DNA from: Paenibacillus polymyxa | GTDB taxonomy: Bacteria; Bacillota; Bacilli; Paenibacillales; Paenibacillaceae | Assembly: GCF_018614975.1 (NCBI RefSeq) | Contig: NZ_JAGGNR010000008.1 | Location: 186,001-250,000 of the forward strand | Reading direction: 5' to 3' | DNA: 64,000 nucleotides | Shown here: piece after piece, positions 55,881 through 64,000 of the stretch | Position numbering within the stretch: position 1 is the stretch's first letter | Layout of the letters: every line of letters starts with the position of its first letter | Position numbers and translations under genes: made by a program | Notes under the pieces: generated by a model | What the model was told of the DNA's origin: nothing | Seen by the model: only the letters and a program-made list of their open reading frames with translations | Database searches by the model: none

Positions 55881-58800
55881 TCACTTATTCCATACCAGTT
55901 TGCTCATCATCGCATATAACAACGTAGCCGATTCAGCTCGGGTCGCTTCAGCAAGTGGTTTCACCTCACCGTTGTACCCGTGGGCGATGCCCAGATCCAC
56001 AAGTAATGCCACACTATCACGGGCATAGGAGCGAATCTCGGAAGCGTCGCGGAAAGAAGTAAGGTTATCTATTGCAGCCTTATCGGAGTCAACCAGTCCA
56101 GCCGCTGCAAGTGCCCGAACTGTCAATGTCATCATCTCCTGACGAGTGATCGTGGACTCTGGCAAGAAGCGCCCGTCACCGGTACCACTGGTGATACCTA
56201 GCGAACGCGCAGCTGTAACTGCTTCGTAGTACGGAGCCTTTTCGTTTACATCAGAGAACGCATTCCCGGAAGAAACAGTCAAGCCCAGCGCAGTCATCAA
56301 CCATTGCATGTATTGGCCGCGGGTCATCTCCTGTTTTGGATGCAACTGTGTGGAATCACCGCTTGCCTCAGCATCAAATACGCCTCGGACAGCCAATGCC
56401 TCCATCGCTCTCTTCGCCCACTGCACTTCTGCAAGATCTGCGAATGTCTGCTCCACAGACACAACAGCATAATTTCCTGTGAGTGACGTTACGGATAATA
56501 CAAGCTGCCCGCTTTTTTGATCGTAGTAACTTTGCGGCAATGGGCTTGCCACACCGTTCGCGCCAATGGCAAATGCTACAATTCGATCCTGTTGCGTATC
56601 GTCTGAAGATTGGTAAGGCAGACGAAGGTTCAACCCGCTTTCCGATGGCCATCGTTGACCATCCAGTTGAAGTTCAAGCTGGACTCCATATTGCGTGCCA
56701 AGCTGATCTGCAACTGTTTGTGGCAACTCCGTTCTGACCAATCGGATGGATGCGATCCCATCACCAACGATATCCTTCGTTAAAAGTGTCGCAGGAAGCT
56801 CCAATGTCCCCAGTTCCGTAACGATGTTGAACACATGCGGCTCACCTTGATCTTTCAACGCAGAGGCAGGCAGAGACACTCCATACGCAGTTGCTCCTGA
56901 GACTGGCTTCAGCCGAAGTTCGACCAAGCGCTGACCTGCATCCATTGAGGGGGCAACTTTAAAAGCCTCTTTAATCGTTGAAACATCCACATTGGACTGC
57001 ACTACACCCTTCTGGTCAGATTGTCCCTGCAACTCCAGAACAGAACGGTCTTTCTCCGGTTTAGGATGCAGTACCGCATTCTCTGTACCTGGACTACCAC
57101 TTCCTGATTGTCCACCATTGTTGCCTGAACCAGAACCATTACTTGGATTCCCTCCGGAATTGCCTCCTGGACTACCGCCCGAACCAGGATCAGCGCCTCC
57201 AGGGGAAGGAACAGATGCAAGCACCTTCACCGTCAAAGGGACAGTCAAGGCTCTAGTGTCGTCAGAACTCCGGGTAATTTCCAACGCAAGTAGTACTGTT
57301 GTTTCCTTAGATGGCGGGACAATCGTTCCATCAGTCTGAATGACGGACGGTAACGAACTTGAAGCGATCTTCACCGTGAAACCTTGCGGTACGGTTGGTA
57401 ATTTCAGTTTTTTCGCACCTGCGGAAGGCTGTTCCAGTGCCGTAATGCCTGTAGCTACATCGGTAGCAGTCTGCTGAACCGTATGCACCTGATAAGCGGA
57501 TGATACACCTCTCACGGATTGCCCTGTCGCATCCAAAGCTTCCACCTTGTAATAATATTCCGTGCCGGGGTTCAGTTCACTGTCCGTGTACTCCCGTCCA
57601 TTGCCGCTATAGACCACCTTGTACTCACCTTGCTCGCGATCTGAGCGGTAGAGCTTGTAGCTTGCTGCACCAAGATGAGCATCCCAGCGAAGCGTTACGC
57701 TTGTTGAATCCAACGCATTAGCCTTAAGGCCAGCACTGCCATTAACAGGTGGCGTAGTATCAGGCTTAACGATCATAATCCAGCTAATCATCGGGTCCTG
57801 CGACGCGGTGTTGCGTACGGTCAACTCCAGCTTGTTGTCAGACACACTAATGCCTTTATGAGTTCTAACGCTCGCAGGTGTAAAAGTAACTGCACCGGTA
57901 TTGGTGCCATTGATGATGAAATTCGCTCTGCGCGATGTATTGGTCCATGGATCGTTGAATCCGGCGTATACATCGTATGTCCCGTTTGGCGCATCAAATC
58001 TATAGGTTAAGTCCGTGCCTTTAGGTGAATTGCTGACATTACCACCGTTCAGATAACGCACGGTCGACAATATATCCCCGCCATTCGAGCCGGATGACAG
58101 CGCATCTGGGCTTACATAACCCCAATCGCGTCCCTCTGCCGGAGCATACATCTGATCCGCCGTTTCCGGGTTGGCAAGCGTTCCTTTCATATACGCACCC
58201 ATAAGATTGTAATCAGCCGTTTCGTAACCTCCGCTGTTCACGAAATAAAGTGCATTCTCTGGAATGACGGTTACGCGAACAGCCTGCTTTTTGTTACCAA
58301 ATTCCGGTGTCGTCACCTGCAGCGTGATTGGCCCTGGCTTGGCAAAATCATCTGCCGTCATGGCCCGGTTATCAATTGTCCAGACTGCTGGCGTTGGCAC
58401 CAGTTCACCACCGTCACGCACATTCACTGTGGTTGGCAGGGATGGCACTTTGCCAAGCGCCACAGCTTCCGGCAACGGATCAGCGATATCCACCTTGCCC
58501 ATCGAATTCAGCAGATCCGGTGTCCAGCTGTTATACCACTTGATCGCGATGTCGGAGCCTATTCCAAACTCAATGGGCAAGAACACGTATTTTGCAGCAT
58601 CATTCGAGAAATTGCCACCATTCCACGTATCCCCCACGTAAATGAATTTCCCTTTTTTCGGATCGACCGGTATGACGGAAGTAGTCTGTGTGCCAAATGC
58701 CTTGCCTGGATCGGGATCAGTTGGCAACGTGCGCACGAACGGATTGGTCTGCGTTGACCACGGGCCAAAAATGTTATCCGCCACCGTCACTTTGTTTTCG

Positions 58801-61106
58801 TTAGGGGCCCAACCGGAAGCTCCGGAAGTCAAAATATAATATTTCCCCTGATACTTGAACATCGCCGGTGCTTCACGTTGCCCTCCCGGGAATACTCGCA
58901 CGTAATCTACGCCGTATTCCGCCTGATAGGTGGAATCTCGTACCGGATTGCCTTTGTCATCCGTTCGTCCTTCCTTGTGCCACCCTGTTACGTCACTATA
59001 GTCTTCATTCAGTTTGGAGATATATAACGTCAGGTTTTCTTCGCTGGAGTAGATCAGATAACCGGTGCCATCATCATCCTTGAACAACGTCATGTCACGT
59101 GCCATGCCCTTATCGCTTGGGAAATAATCTTTCTCCCCTTCGGGAGCTCTGTCCATCCGGTAACTCTTCTGATACACAAAAGGCCCTGTTGGAGAGTCGC
59201 TGATCGCATAACCGGCCCGTGCCTTACCGTAATTCGCATTATCGTTATAGGGGTCCTTGTCGCCGTCCATGTGGGCCCACATCACGTATTTCTTCGTTTT
59301 GTCGTTGTAGATGACCTTTGGTCGTTCAATGATCCGTCCTTTGCGGATATCTGCCCAGATATCCACGCGGTCTTCACGCCCCGCATACAATTCGGAGATC
59401 AACGGGTCATTGTCAAAATCATCCATCGATTGAAGCGTCGTCAGAGCCATGCCCTCGTCAGTCCAGTTCATCAGATCCTTCGATGAATACACACGCACAC
59501 CAACAGCTGGCCAGCCGCCCTTATGATATTCGCCATACCAGTAATAAGTCTCCGTCTGTTCATCATAGAAAAAGCCAGCCCCATGCGCATCAATCGGCTT
59601 CCCGTCCAGATCTGGCCACAATTGCCCTGGTGTAATGCTTGTGCGAACTGTGGCAACACCGAGCGGCGCAGATGCTGGAGAATCAACTCCATCCACCGTC
59701 GCTTGGATGATGTAAAAATATCCCGTGCCCATCGTCAGACCGCTATCGTTAAACGTGCTTTCATTGCCACTATAAACCTGCTGATACGTACCCGTAGCAC
59801 TGGTAGACCTCGAGAGCGTATACGTTACATCAGATCCAGGCAGGACATTCCACCCCAGAGAGATTGATGTGTCCGTAACAGCTGTGGCAACGAACTCTGC
59901 TGGAGAGTCAATGGAGTATGTCGTGGCTTCTGCAACAGTGACTGCTGACTCTCCAGCTGCATTAAAGGCGGTTACATGATAGCTATAGCTGTTGCCCGGC
60001 TCAAGTGCCTGATCCGTGAATGTAAGCCCAGTACCTTCGTAAACCTGCTCGTATTGATTGCTGCCAACCTCAGCACGGATCACGCGATAACCAGTCGCCT
60101 TATCCACAGCGGGCCAGGACAGCTGCACACTTGTCGCATTAAGTGCTATAGCCTTCAATTCAGCCGGAGCCTGTGGGGCTGCCGCAGTCGTCCGTACTTC
60201 CAGCGGAGCAGTCCATAATGATTCGGTTAGGCCTCCGTATTCATAAGCGAGCTTGTAATAATACACCGTATCCCCGCTTAATCCTTCATCAGTGTGTTCC
60301 AAAGTTGCGGTATTGGTTACCAGGGAATAGCCACCTTCAGGCATAGAGGAACGGTACAGGCGATAGGCTGATGCACCTACGATTTCAGACCATTGCAGTG
60401 AAACCGAAGACGCCGTCTGCTCAGCAATGGAGAGCTGAATATCGTTCCCAGGCGGTTGCTCGGCAATGATCACGTCATCTGCATGTACCGACTGCCACTT
60501 ATTTCGAATGCCCACAGTACCTAATTCGTATGTAGGATCGACCAGATCAAATACCAACCGATCGGAGCCACTTTCGGCGATATACCCGCGAATGGTGGTA
60601 CCTGATAACACCACTTTGAGTGTGTACCATGTATTTTTGGCAAACGCATAGTCCACCGTGTTCAACGTTGTGTCTGATCCGTTCACCCGTTTGGAGAAAA
60701 CGAGTTTATTATTGGGAACCTGCATTTGAAAATAATAATAGTTGCTCTTATCCTGAAACCGTGGCAATATTCCCGGATACCCCTGACCGGCTCCCGTGTA
60801 AAAGCGCATGGACACGGTCATGTCCGACATGGAGTCTCCAGTAGAGATGATGCCTTCATTGGTATCACTCTGGAAAAGCGTGGAGTTGGACGCATCTGTC
60901 GGGTCAGCGAGCACTTCCCAGTTGCCTGAGATTACGTTCCACACGGGTGATTCCGTGTAATTCCCATCCGAAAAATCGTCCTGCAACAACGTGGCGGGTA
61001 TACTGCTCAGATCGGCATACGCCTTACTCGGCAACATCAACGGCCCGGAAGACAGCGCAAGGGTTGCAGATAATATAAATATCATGGGTTTCCTGAGTTT
61101 ATCCAA
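55881..61106 (-). CDS. Giant secreted GH43 / fibronectin-III / SLH surface glycosidase
   Basis: This 1741-residue protein starts at a TTG (61106) behind AGGAG, with a signal peptide (cleavage near AYA-31). Order seen: a concanavalin-like domain (about 35-215), three FnIII modules (about 220-490), a GH43 beta-propeller (about 495-870; DAHGAGFFYDEQTETYYWYGE, APAMFKYQGKYYILTSG), an Ig-like module, a CBM6/malectin-like module (about 955-1090; NGTYDVYAGFNDPW), another FnIII (about 1100-1185), a Gly/Ser/Asn linker near 1290-1335, a beta-rich domain, and three SLH repeats (about 1565-1741; TRGQYMQWLM, TRQEMMTLTV). SLH repeats tether it to the cell wall. The substrate is unproven; the AHGAG-type motif resembles beta-1,3-galactan-active subfamilies. 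Confidence 0.9.
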   Translation of the reverse strand: MDKLRKPMIFILSATLALSSGPLMLPSKAYADLSSIPATLLQDDFSDGNYTESPVWNVISGNWEVLADPTDASNSTLFQSDTNEGIISTGDSMSDMTVSMRFYTGAGQGYPGILPRFQDKSNYYYFQMQVPNNKLVFSKRVNGSDTTLNTVDYAFAKNTWYTLKVVLSGTTIRGYIAESGSDRLVFDLVDPTYELGTVGIRNKWQSVHADDVIIAEQPPGNDIQLSIAEQTASSVSLQWSEIVGASAYRLYRSSMPEGGYSLVTNTATLEHTDEGLSGDTVYYYKLAYEYGGLTESLWTAPLEVRTTAAAPQAPAELKAIALNATSVQLSWPAVDKATGYRVIRAEVGSNQYEQVYEGTGLTFTDQALEPGNSYSYHVTAFNAAGESAVTVAEATTYSIDSPAEFVATAVTDTSISLGWNVLPGSDVTYTLSRSTSATGTYQQVYSGNESTFNDSGLTMGTGYFYIIQATVDGVDSPASAPLGVATVRTSITPGQLWPDLDGKPIDAHGAGFFYDEQTETYYWYGEYHKGGWPAVGVRVYSSKDLMNWTDEGMALTTLQSMDDFDNDPLISELYAGREDRVDIWADIRKGRIIERPKVIYNDKTKKYVMWAHMDGDKDPYNDNANYGKARAGYAISDSPTGPFVYQKSYRMDRAPEGEKDYFPSDKGMARDMTLFKDDDGTGYLIYSSEENLTLYISKLNEDYSDVTGWHKEGRTDDKGNPVRDSTYQAEYGVDYVRVFPGGQREAPAMFKYQGKYYILTSGASGWAPNENKVTVADNIFGPWSTQTNPFVRTLPTDPDPGKAFGTQTTSVIPVDPKKGKFIYVGDTWNGGNFSNDAAKYVFLPIEFGIGSDIAIKWYNSWTPDLLNSMGKVDIADPLPEAVALGKVPSLPTTVNVRDGGELVPTPAVWTIDNRAMTADDFAKPGPITLQVTTPEFGNKKQAVRVTVIPENALYFVNSGGYETADYNLMGAYMKGTLANPETADQMYAPAEGRDWGYVSPDALSSGSNGGDILSTVRYLNGGNVSNSPKGTDLTYRFDAPNGTYDVYAGFNDPWTNTSRRANFIINGTNTGAVTFTPASVRTHKGISVSDNKLELTVRNTASQDPMISWIMIVKPDTTPPVNGSAGLKANALDSTSVTLRWDAHLGAASYKLYRSDREQGEYKVVYSGNGREYTDSELNPGTEYYYKVEALDATGQSVRGVSSAYQVHTVQQTATDVATGITALEQPSAGAKKLKLPTVPQGFTVKIASSSLPSVIQTDGTIVPPSKETTVLLALEITRSSDDTRALTVPLTVKVLASVPSPGGADPGSGGSPGGNSGGNPSNGSGSGNNGGQSGSGSPGTENAVLHPKPEKDRSVLELQGQSDQKGVVQSNVDVSTIKEAFKVAPSMDAGQRLVELRLKPVSGATAYGVSLPASALKDQGEPHVFNIVTELGTLELPATLLTKDIVGDGIASIRLVRTELPQTVADQLGTQYGVQLELQLDGQRWPSESGLNLRLPYQSSDDTQQDRIVAFAIGANGVASPLPQSYYDQKSGQLVLSVTSLTGNYAVVSVEQTFADLAEVQWAKRAMEALAVRGVFDAEASGDSTQLHPKQEMTRGQYMQWLMTALGLTVSSGNAFSDVNEKAPYYEAVTAARSLGITSGTGDGRFLPESTITRQEMMTLTVRALAAAGLVDSDKAAIDNLTSFRDASEIRSYARDSVALLVDLGIAHGYNGEVKPLAEATRAESATLLYAMMSKLVWNK

Positions 61107-61229
61107 TGTTCATTCTCTCCTTTGGCGTGAAAGATGAAAGCATGGTTCTTGAAGGCGCGGTGTTGTTGTTCAGGCTATCCTCAGCAGCCGGTGGTCAGTA
61201 ACGAACTCTTGTCCACCTCCTCATTTTGA

Positions 61230-61245
61230 TGAAACCGGTTTCATT
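61230..61245 (-). promoter_or_regulatory. LacI-type operator upstream of the GH43 gene
   Basis: ATGAAACCGGTTTCAT is a perfect 16-bp palindrome in the leader of the GH43 gene. A weaker relative (GTGAAACAGGTTTCTA, 61327-61342) lies 97 bp upstream, overlapping the -10 box. Confidence 0.7.
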
Positions 61246-61341
61246 GGAGTGCAAAAAAAGACCCGTCTTCCCTTCTAAGTGCAATGATACCCATACGGAA
61301 TACCGTGTTTTCTTTGCCCCTATGCAGTGAAACAGGTTTCT

Positions 61342-61369
61342 ATTATATAAATGTAATCGCTTTCTTGAA
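61342..61369 (-). promoter_or_regulatory. GH43 promoter with overlapping cre site
   Basis: TTCAAG (61369-61364), a 16-bp spacer and TATAAT (61347-61342) lie on the minus strand. TGTAATCGCTTTCT (61352-61365) in the spacer fits the cre consensus with one mismatch, so CcpA may repress this gene as well. Confidence 0.68.
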
Positions 61370-61437
61370 TTATATTATTGCCATATTCAAGCTGTCAACT
61401 GTGAATTGGGCTCAAACATTTTTCATTAAAACCACAC

Positions 61438-61484
61438 AAAAAAAGCGCGAGTTCTGCCTGTTTTGCAGGCAAAATTCGCGCCTT
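61438..61484 (-). terminator. Terminator of the yfmM gene
   Basis: On the minus strand GGCGCGAATTTTGCCTG and CAGGCAGAACTCGCGC form a long stem followed by TTTTTTT. Confidence 0.92.
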
Positions 61485-61531
61485 TTCTCATGCTTCGAGC
61501 TTGTTCGCAAGCTCGCTCGTATTGTATTACC

Positions 61532-63088
61532 TTAGAATACTTTTGTTGTCCACGACTCACAGTTCCACGTCTCCGTAACGACATCACGGTAGAATTCCGG
61601 TTCGTGGGAAATCAGAAGAATACTGCCTTTGTAAGCCTTGAGCGCACGTTTCAACTCTTCCTTGGCATCAACGTCCAGATGGTTCGTCGGCTCATCGAGT
61701 ACAAGCAGATTGGTTTCGTTATTGATCAGCTTACAGAGACGCACTTTGGCTTTCTCGCCACCACTTAGTACAGCTACCTTGCTCTCAATGTGTTTTGTAG
61801 TCAAACCACATTTTGCAAGTGCAGCACGTACCTCGAATTGGGTATACGAAGGGAACTCCTGCCAGATCTCTTCAATACATGTATTGTAGTTGACATCCTT
61901 CATCTCTTGCTGGAAGTAACCGATCTCCAGATGTTCACCGCGTTGAACGGTTCCTTCCAGCGCCTGAATTTCACCCAGAATACTGCGCATCAAGGTTGTT
62001 TTACCGATTCCGTTCGCACCAACAAGGGCAATCTTCTGTCCACGCTCCATACGCAGATCCAGTGGTCTGGACAACGGTTCGTTGTATCCAATTACAAGAC
62101 CTTTGGTTTCGAAAATGAGCTTGCCGGATGTTCTTGCATCACGGAAGTTGAACTGCGGTTTTGGTTTCTCCTTGGCAATCTCGATGACATCCATCTTGTC
62201 GAGTTTCTTCTGTCTGGACATCGCCATATTACGTGTAGCTACACTTGCTTTGTTACGCGCTACAAAATCCTTGAGGTCAGCAATCTCTTGTTGTTGGCGC
62301 TTGTACGCCGACTCCAGTTGCTGTTTTCTCATCTCATGGACTTCCTGGAAGTGATCATAATCGCCCACATAACGAGTTAGATTCTGATTCTCCATGTGAT
62401 AGATCAAGTTGATTACACTGTTCAGGAACGGAATATCGTGAGAGATCAGAATAAATGCATTTTCATATTCCTGCAAATAACGTTTCAGCCATTCAATATG
62501 CAATTCATCCAAATAGTTCGTAGGCTCATCGAGCAGCAAAATATCGGGTTTTTCCAGCAGCAGCTTGGCAAGCAGGACTTTGGTACGCTGTCCACCACTC
62601 AGGTCATTGACGTCTTTATCCAGACCGATATCCGTCAGACCCAGACCACGTGCGGTTTCATCCACTTTGGCATCGATCATGTAGAAATCCTGGTTTGTCA
62701 GTGTATCCTGAATCGTACCCACATCTTCAAGAAGTTGTTCGAGTTCCTCCGGGGTAACATCGCCCATTTTGCCATACATATCATTCATTTCCTGTTCCAT
62801 GTCGAACAAATACTGGAACGCGCCACGAAGTACGTCACGGATCGATTGGCCTTTATTCAATACAGCATGCTGATCCAGATAACCAACACGCATCCGTTTG
62901 GACCACTCCACCTTGCCTTCATCCGGCTGAAGTTTTCCTGTAATAATGTTCATGAAGGTGGATTTACCTTCACCATTAGCCCCGATCAGACCAATATGTT
63001 CGCCCTTCAACAGGCGGAATGAAACGTCGTTAAAGATAGCACGGTCACCAAAACCGTGACTTAATTTTTCTACATTTAATATGCTCAT
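61532..63088 (-). CDS. yfmM: ABC-F ATPase, YfmM-like
   Basis: This 518-residue soluble protein has two ABC domains (GANGEGKST, LSGGQRTK and LLLDEPTNYLD; then GANGIGKTT, LSGGEKAK and LVLDEPTNHLD) joined by a coiled linker. The opening MSILNVEKLSHGFGDRAIF and its 518-residue length match B. subtilis YfmM. YfmM-like ABC-F factors act on ribosomes, probably assisting translation rather than antibiotic resistance. A promoter (TTGAGT-18-TATAAT) lies upstream and a strong terminator follows. It is divergent from the SET-domain gene. Confidence 0.92.
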   Translation of the reverse strand: MSILNVEKLSHGFGDRAIFNDVSFRLLKGEHIGLIGANGEGKSTFMNIITGKLQPDEGKVEWSKRMRVGYLDQHAVLNKGQSIRDVLRGAFQYLFDMEQEMNDMYGKMGDVTPEELEQLLEDVGTIQDTLTNQDFYMIDAKVDETARGLGLTDIGLDKDVNDLSGGQRTKVLLAKLLLEKPDILLLDEPTNYLDELHIEWLKRYLQEYENAFILISHDIPFLNSVINLIYHMENQNLTRYVGDYDHFQEVHEMRKQQLESAYKRQQQEIADLKDFVARNKASVATRNMAMSRQKKLDKMDVIEIAKEKPKPQFNFRDARTSGKLIFETKGLVIGYNEPLSRPLDLRMERGQKIALVGANGIGKTTLMRSILGEIQALEGTVQRGEHLEIGYFQQEMKDVNYNTCIEEIWQEFPSYTQFEVRAALAKCGLTTKHIESKVAVLSGGEKAKVRLCKLINNETNLLVLDEPTNHLDVDAKEELKRALKAYKGSILLISHEPEFYRDVVTETWNCESWTTKVF

Positions 63089-63126
63089 TCATGACACCTT
63101 TTCTATATAGACTTAATTCTTTGTAT

Positions 63127-63156
63127 ATTATAAGCGTTATATCCTGCACAACTCAA
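63127..63156 (-). promoter_or_regulatory. Promoter of yfmM
   Basis: TTGAGT (63156-63151), an 18-bp spacer and TATAAT (63132-63127) on the minus strand lie 40 bp before the ATG. Confidence 0.75.
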
Positions 63157-63194
63157 CGCCATATTAAAAATTATTACACCTTTTTGTCTGAAAT

Positions 63195-63250
63195 TTGCCT
63201 TATATGAAAGTATGAGTTAAAATTTTGCCTTAACGAATTACTACTATAAT
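63195..63250 (+). promoter_or_regulatory. Candidate promoters of the SET-domain gene
   Basis: TTGCCT-17-TAAAAT (63195-63223) and a TATAAT at 63245-63250 are both possible. A perfect palindrome GCTCTTCGAAGAGC (63259-63272) precedes the ribosome site and may form a leader hairpin. Confidence 0.5.
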
Positions 63251-63286
63251 AGAACGGAGCTCTTCGAAGAGCATCAGGTGAACAAT

Positions 63287-63760
63287 ATGATTGAAGTGAA
63301 ACAATCCAAGTTGGGTGATGGTGGTGAGTTTAACCGCGGGGTATTTGCTACCGTTGATATTGCCAAAGGAACGCTTATCCATCAGGCACCCGTTGTGCCT
63401 TACCCAAATGAAGATCATGAGCATGTCGAAAAAACGATTTTGGAAGATTACGTGTTCGAATATGGAGCGAATCATACCGCCATTCTGCTCGGCTACGGCA
63501 GTCTGATCAACCATTCCTATGAACCTAACGCTACCTATGATATCAATTTTGATAACCACACCTTTGACTTCTACGCGTATACAGACATCAAAGCTGGCGA
63601 CGAAATCGTCATCAATTACAACGGTGAGGAAGACAGTATGGACCCGTTATGGTTCCTGGATGATTATGAGGAGCGTATGCTGGAGTTCAATAAGTCCAAT
63701 GATGATGAGGGTGAAAAAGAGACTGAACCCCAGTCCCTGGATATGGATACGAGTAAATAA
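63287..63760 (+). CDS. SET-domain protein
   Basis: This 157-residue protein is little more than a SET domain: GVFATVDIAKGTLIHQAPVV near 17-36, NHSYEPNATYD near 85-95 (the NHS-x-x-PN substrate/SAM motif, with Tyr where Cys is common), and GDEIVINYNGEED near 113-125, followed by an acidic tail. Such bacterial proteins are usually lysine methyltransferases or related regulators; no histone-like target is evident. The ATG at 63287 follows AGGTG. It is divergent from yfmM and ends before a strong terminator. Confidence 0.87.
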   Translation: MIEVKQSKLGDGGEFNRGVFATVDIAKGTLIHQAPVVPYPNEDHEHVEKTILEDYVFEYGANHTAILLGYGSLINHSYEPNATYDINFDNHTFDFYAYTDIKAGDEIVINYNGEEDSMDPLWFLDDYEERMLEFNKSNDDEGEKETEPQSLDMDTSK

Positions 63761-63878
63761 ACGTTTAACTAAAAAGTTTGCAAGGACTGTCGTTGTAAAT
63801 GCGAAAAAACTTGTGCGCCCCGGTGAATTGTAAAATGAGTAACTGGAGACTCTTCACAGTCCAAAGTTTAAACACAAG

Positions 63879-63920
63879 AATAAGCAAGTCCTCCGTTAAT
63901 GGAAGACTTGCTTATTCGTT
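63879..63920 (+). terminator. Terminator after the SET-domain gene
   Basis: AATAAGCAAGTC and GACTTGCTTATT form a stem followed by CGTTTTGT. Nothing further is recognisable to the right edge at 64000. Confidence 0.88.
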
Positions 63921-64000
63921 TTGTCTTGCTTTCTAAGCTAGATACACCTGTTCATGTTTCATTGTTTATCGTGCATCTTAACTTGTTTTAATCCGTAATC

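Noticed and set aside
59471..60844. Many overlapping frames inside the GH43 gene
   Set aside because: All are shadows of a single long frame with clear domain content.
63519..63833. Second plus-strand frame overlapping the SET gene
   Set aside because: It overlaps in a different frame, lacks a ribosome site and has biased, low-complexity composition.

Overview
The window looks like a chromosomal segment of a Paenibacillus-type Firmicute. The grounds are inference from content: moderate GC, strong AGGAGG ribosome sites with frequent GTG and TTG starts, a SLH-anchored secreted glycosidase, a BirA-boxed BioY transporter, LicT/RAT-controlled PTS genes, TreR, YfmM, HxlR, YebC and Mn-catalase homologues. 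No tRNA, rRNA, CRISPR array, transposase or prophage gene was seen.

Layout: 1-4.6 kb holds a partial GT39 membrane glycosyltransferase divergent from an OmpR-type two-component system, a decayed GNAT gene and a small unknown gene. 4.7-8.0 kb is a dedicated biotin ECF transporter (ATPase, ATPase-EcfT fusion, divergent bioY) around a BirA operator. 8.1-10.0 kb is an antibiotic-resistance-type ABC-F gene behind a long leader with an ErmD-like leader peptide, a terminator and a second tiny ORF. 10-16 kb is a LicT regulon (beta-glucoside PTS, licT, 6-phospho-beta-glucosidase) with three RAT/terminator modules, plus a lactonase-like amidohydrolase. 16-24 kb has a GH5 cellulase, Mn catalase and a sucrose operon (scrR, scrB, scrA). 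24-38.6 kb has an RNase J, rhamnose isomerase and aldolase/dehydrogenase, a GH5 mannanase, a GH35 plus DUF5107/TPR pair, treR and an SDR gene. 38.6-46.8 kb has a cupredoxin, a DMT transporter behind a variant purine-type riboswitch, a three-gene TerB / BrxD-like ATPase / Lhr-like helicase operon and a heme oxygenase. 47-55.7 kb has a NIF3-like protein, a DMT-Crp-DMT cluster, yebC, cysJI and a HxlR/quinone-reductase pair. 55.9-64 kb has a 1741-residue GH43/FnIII/SLH protein, YfmM and a SET-domain protein.

Functionally the window is dominated by plant-polysaccharide use: secreted endoglucanase, mannanase and surface-anchored GH43, PTS uptake of beta-glucosides and sucrose, and rhamnose catabolism, with catabolite-responsive elements near several promoters. 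Stress and defence functions (ABC-F, Mn catalase, TerB cassette, HxlR/NQO) are interspersed.

Most notable: the two-tier ABC-F leader with an ErmD-like peptide, the DMT-transporter riboswitch, the TerB-ATPase-helicase operon, the ATPase-EcfT fusion, and a family of five related MITE-like palindromic repeats, two of them lodged in the 5' leaders of sugar operons.
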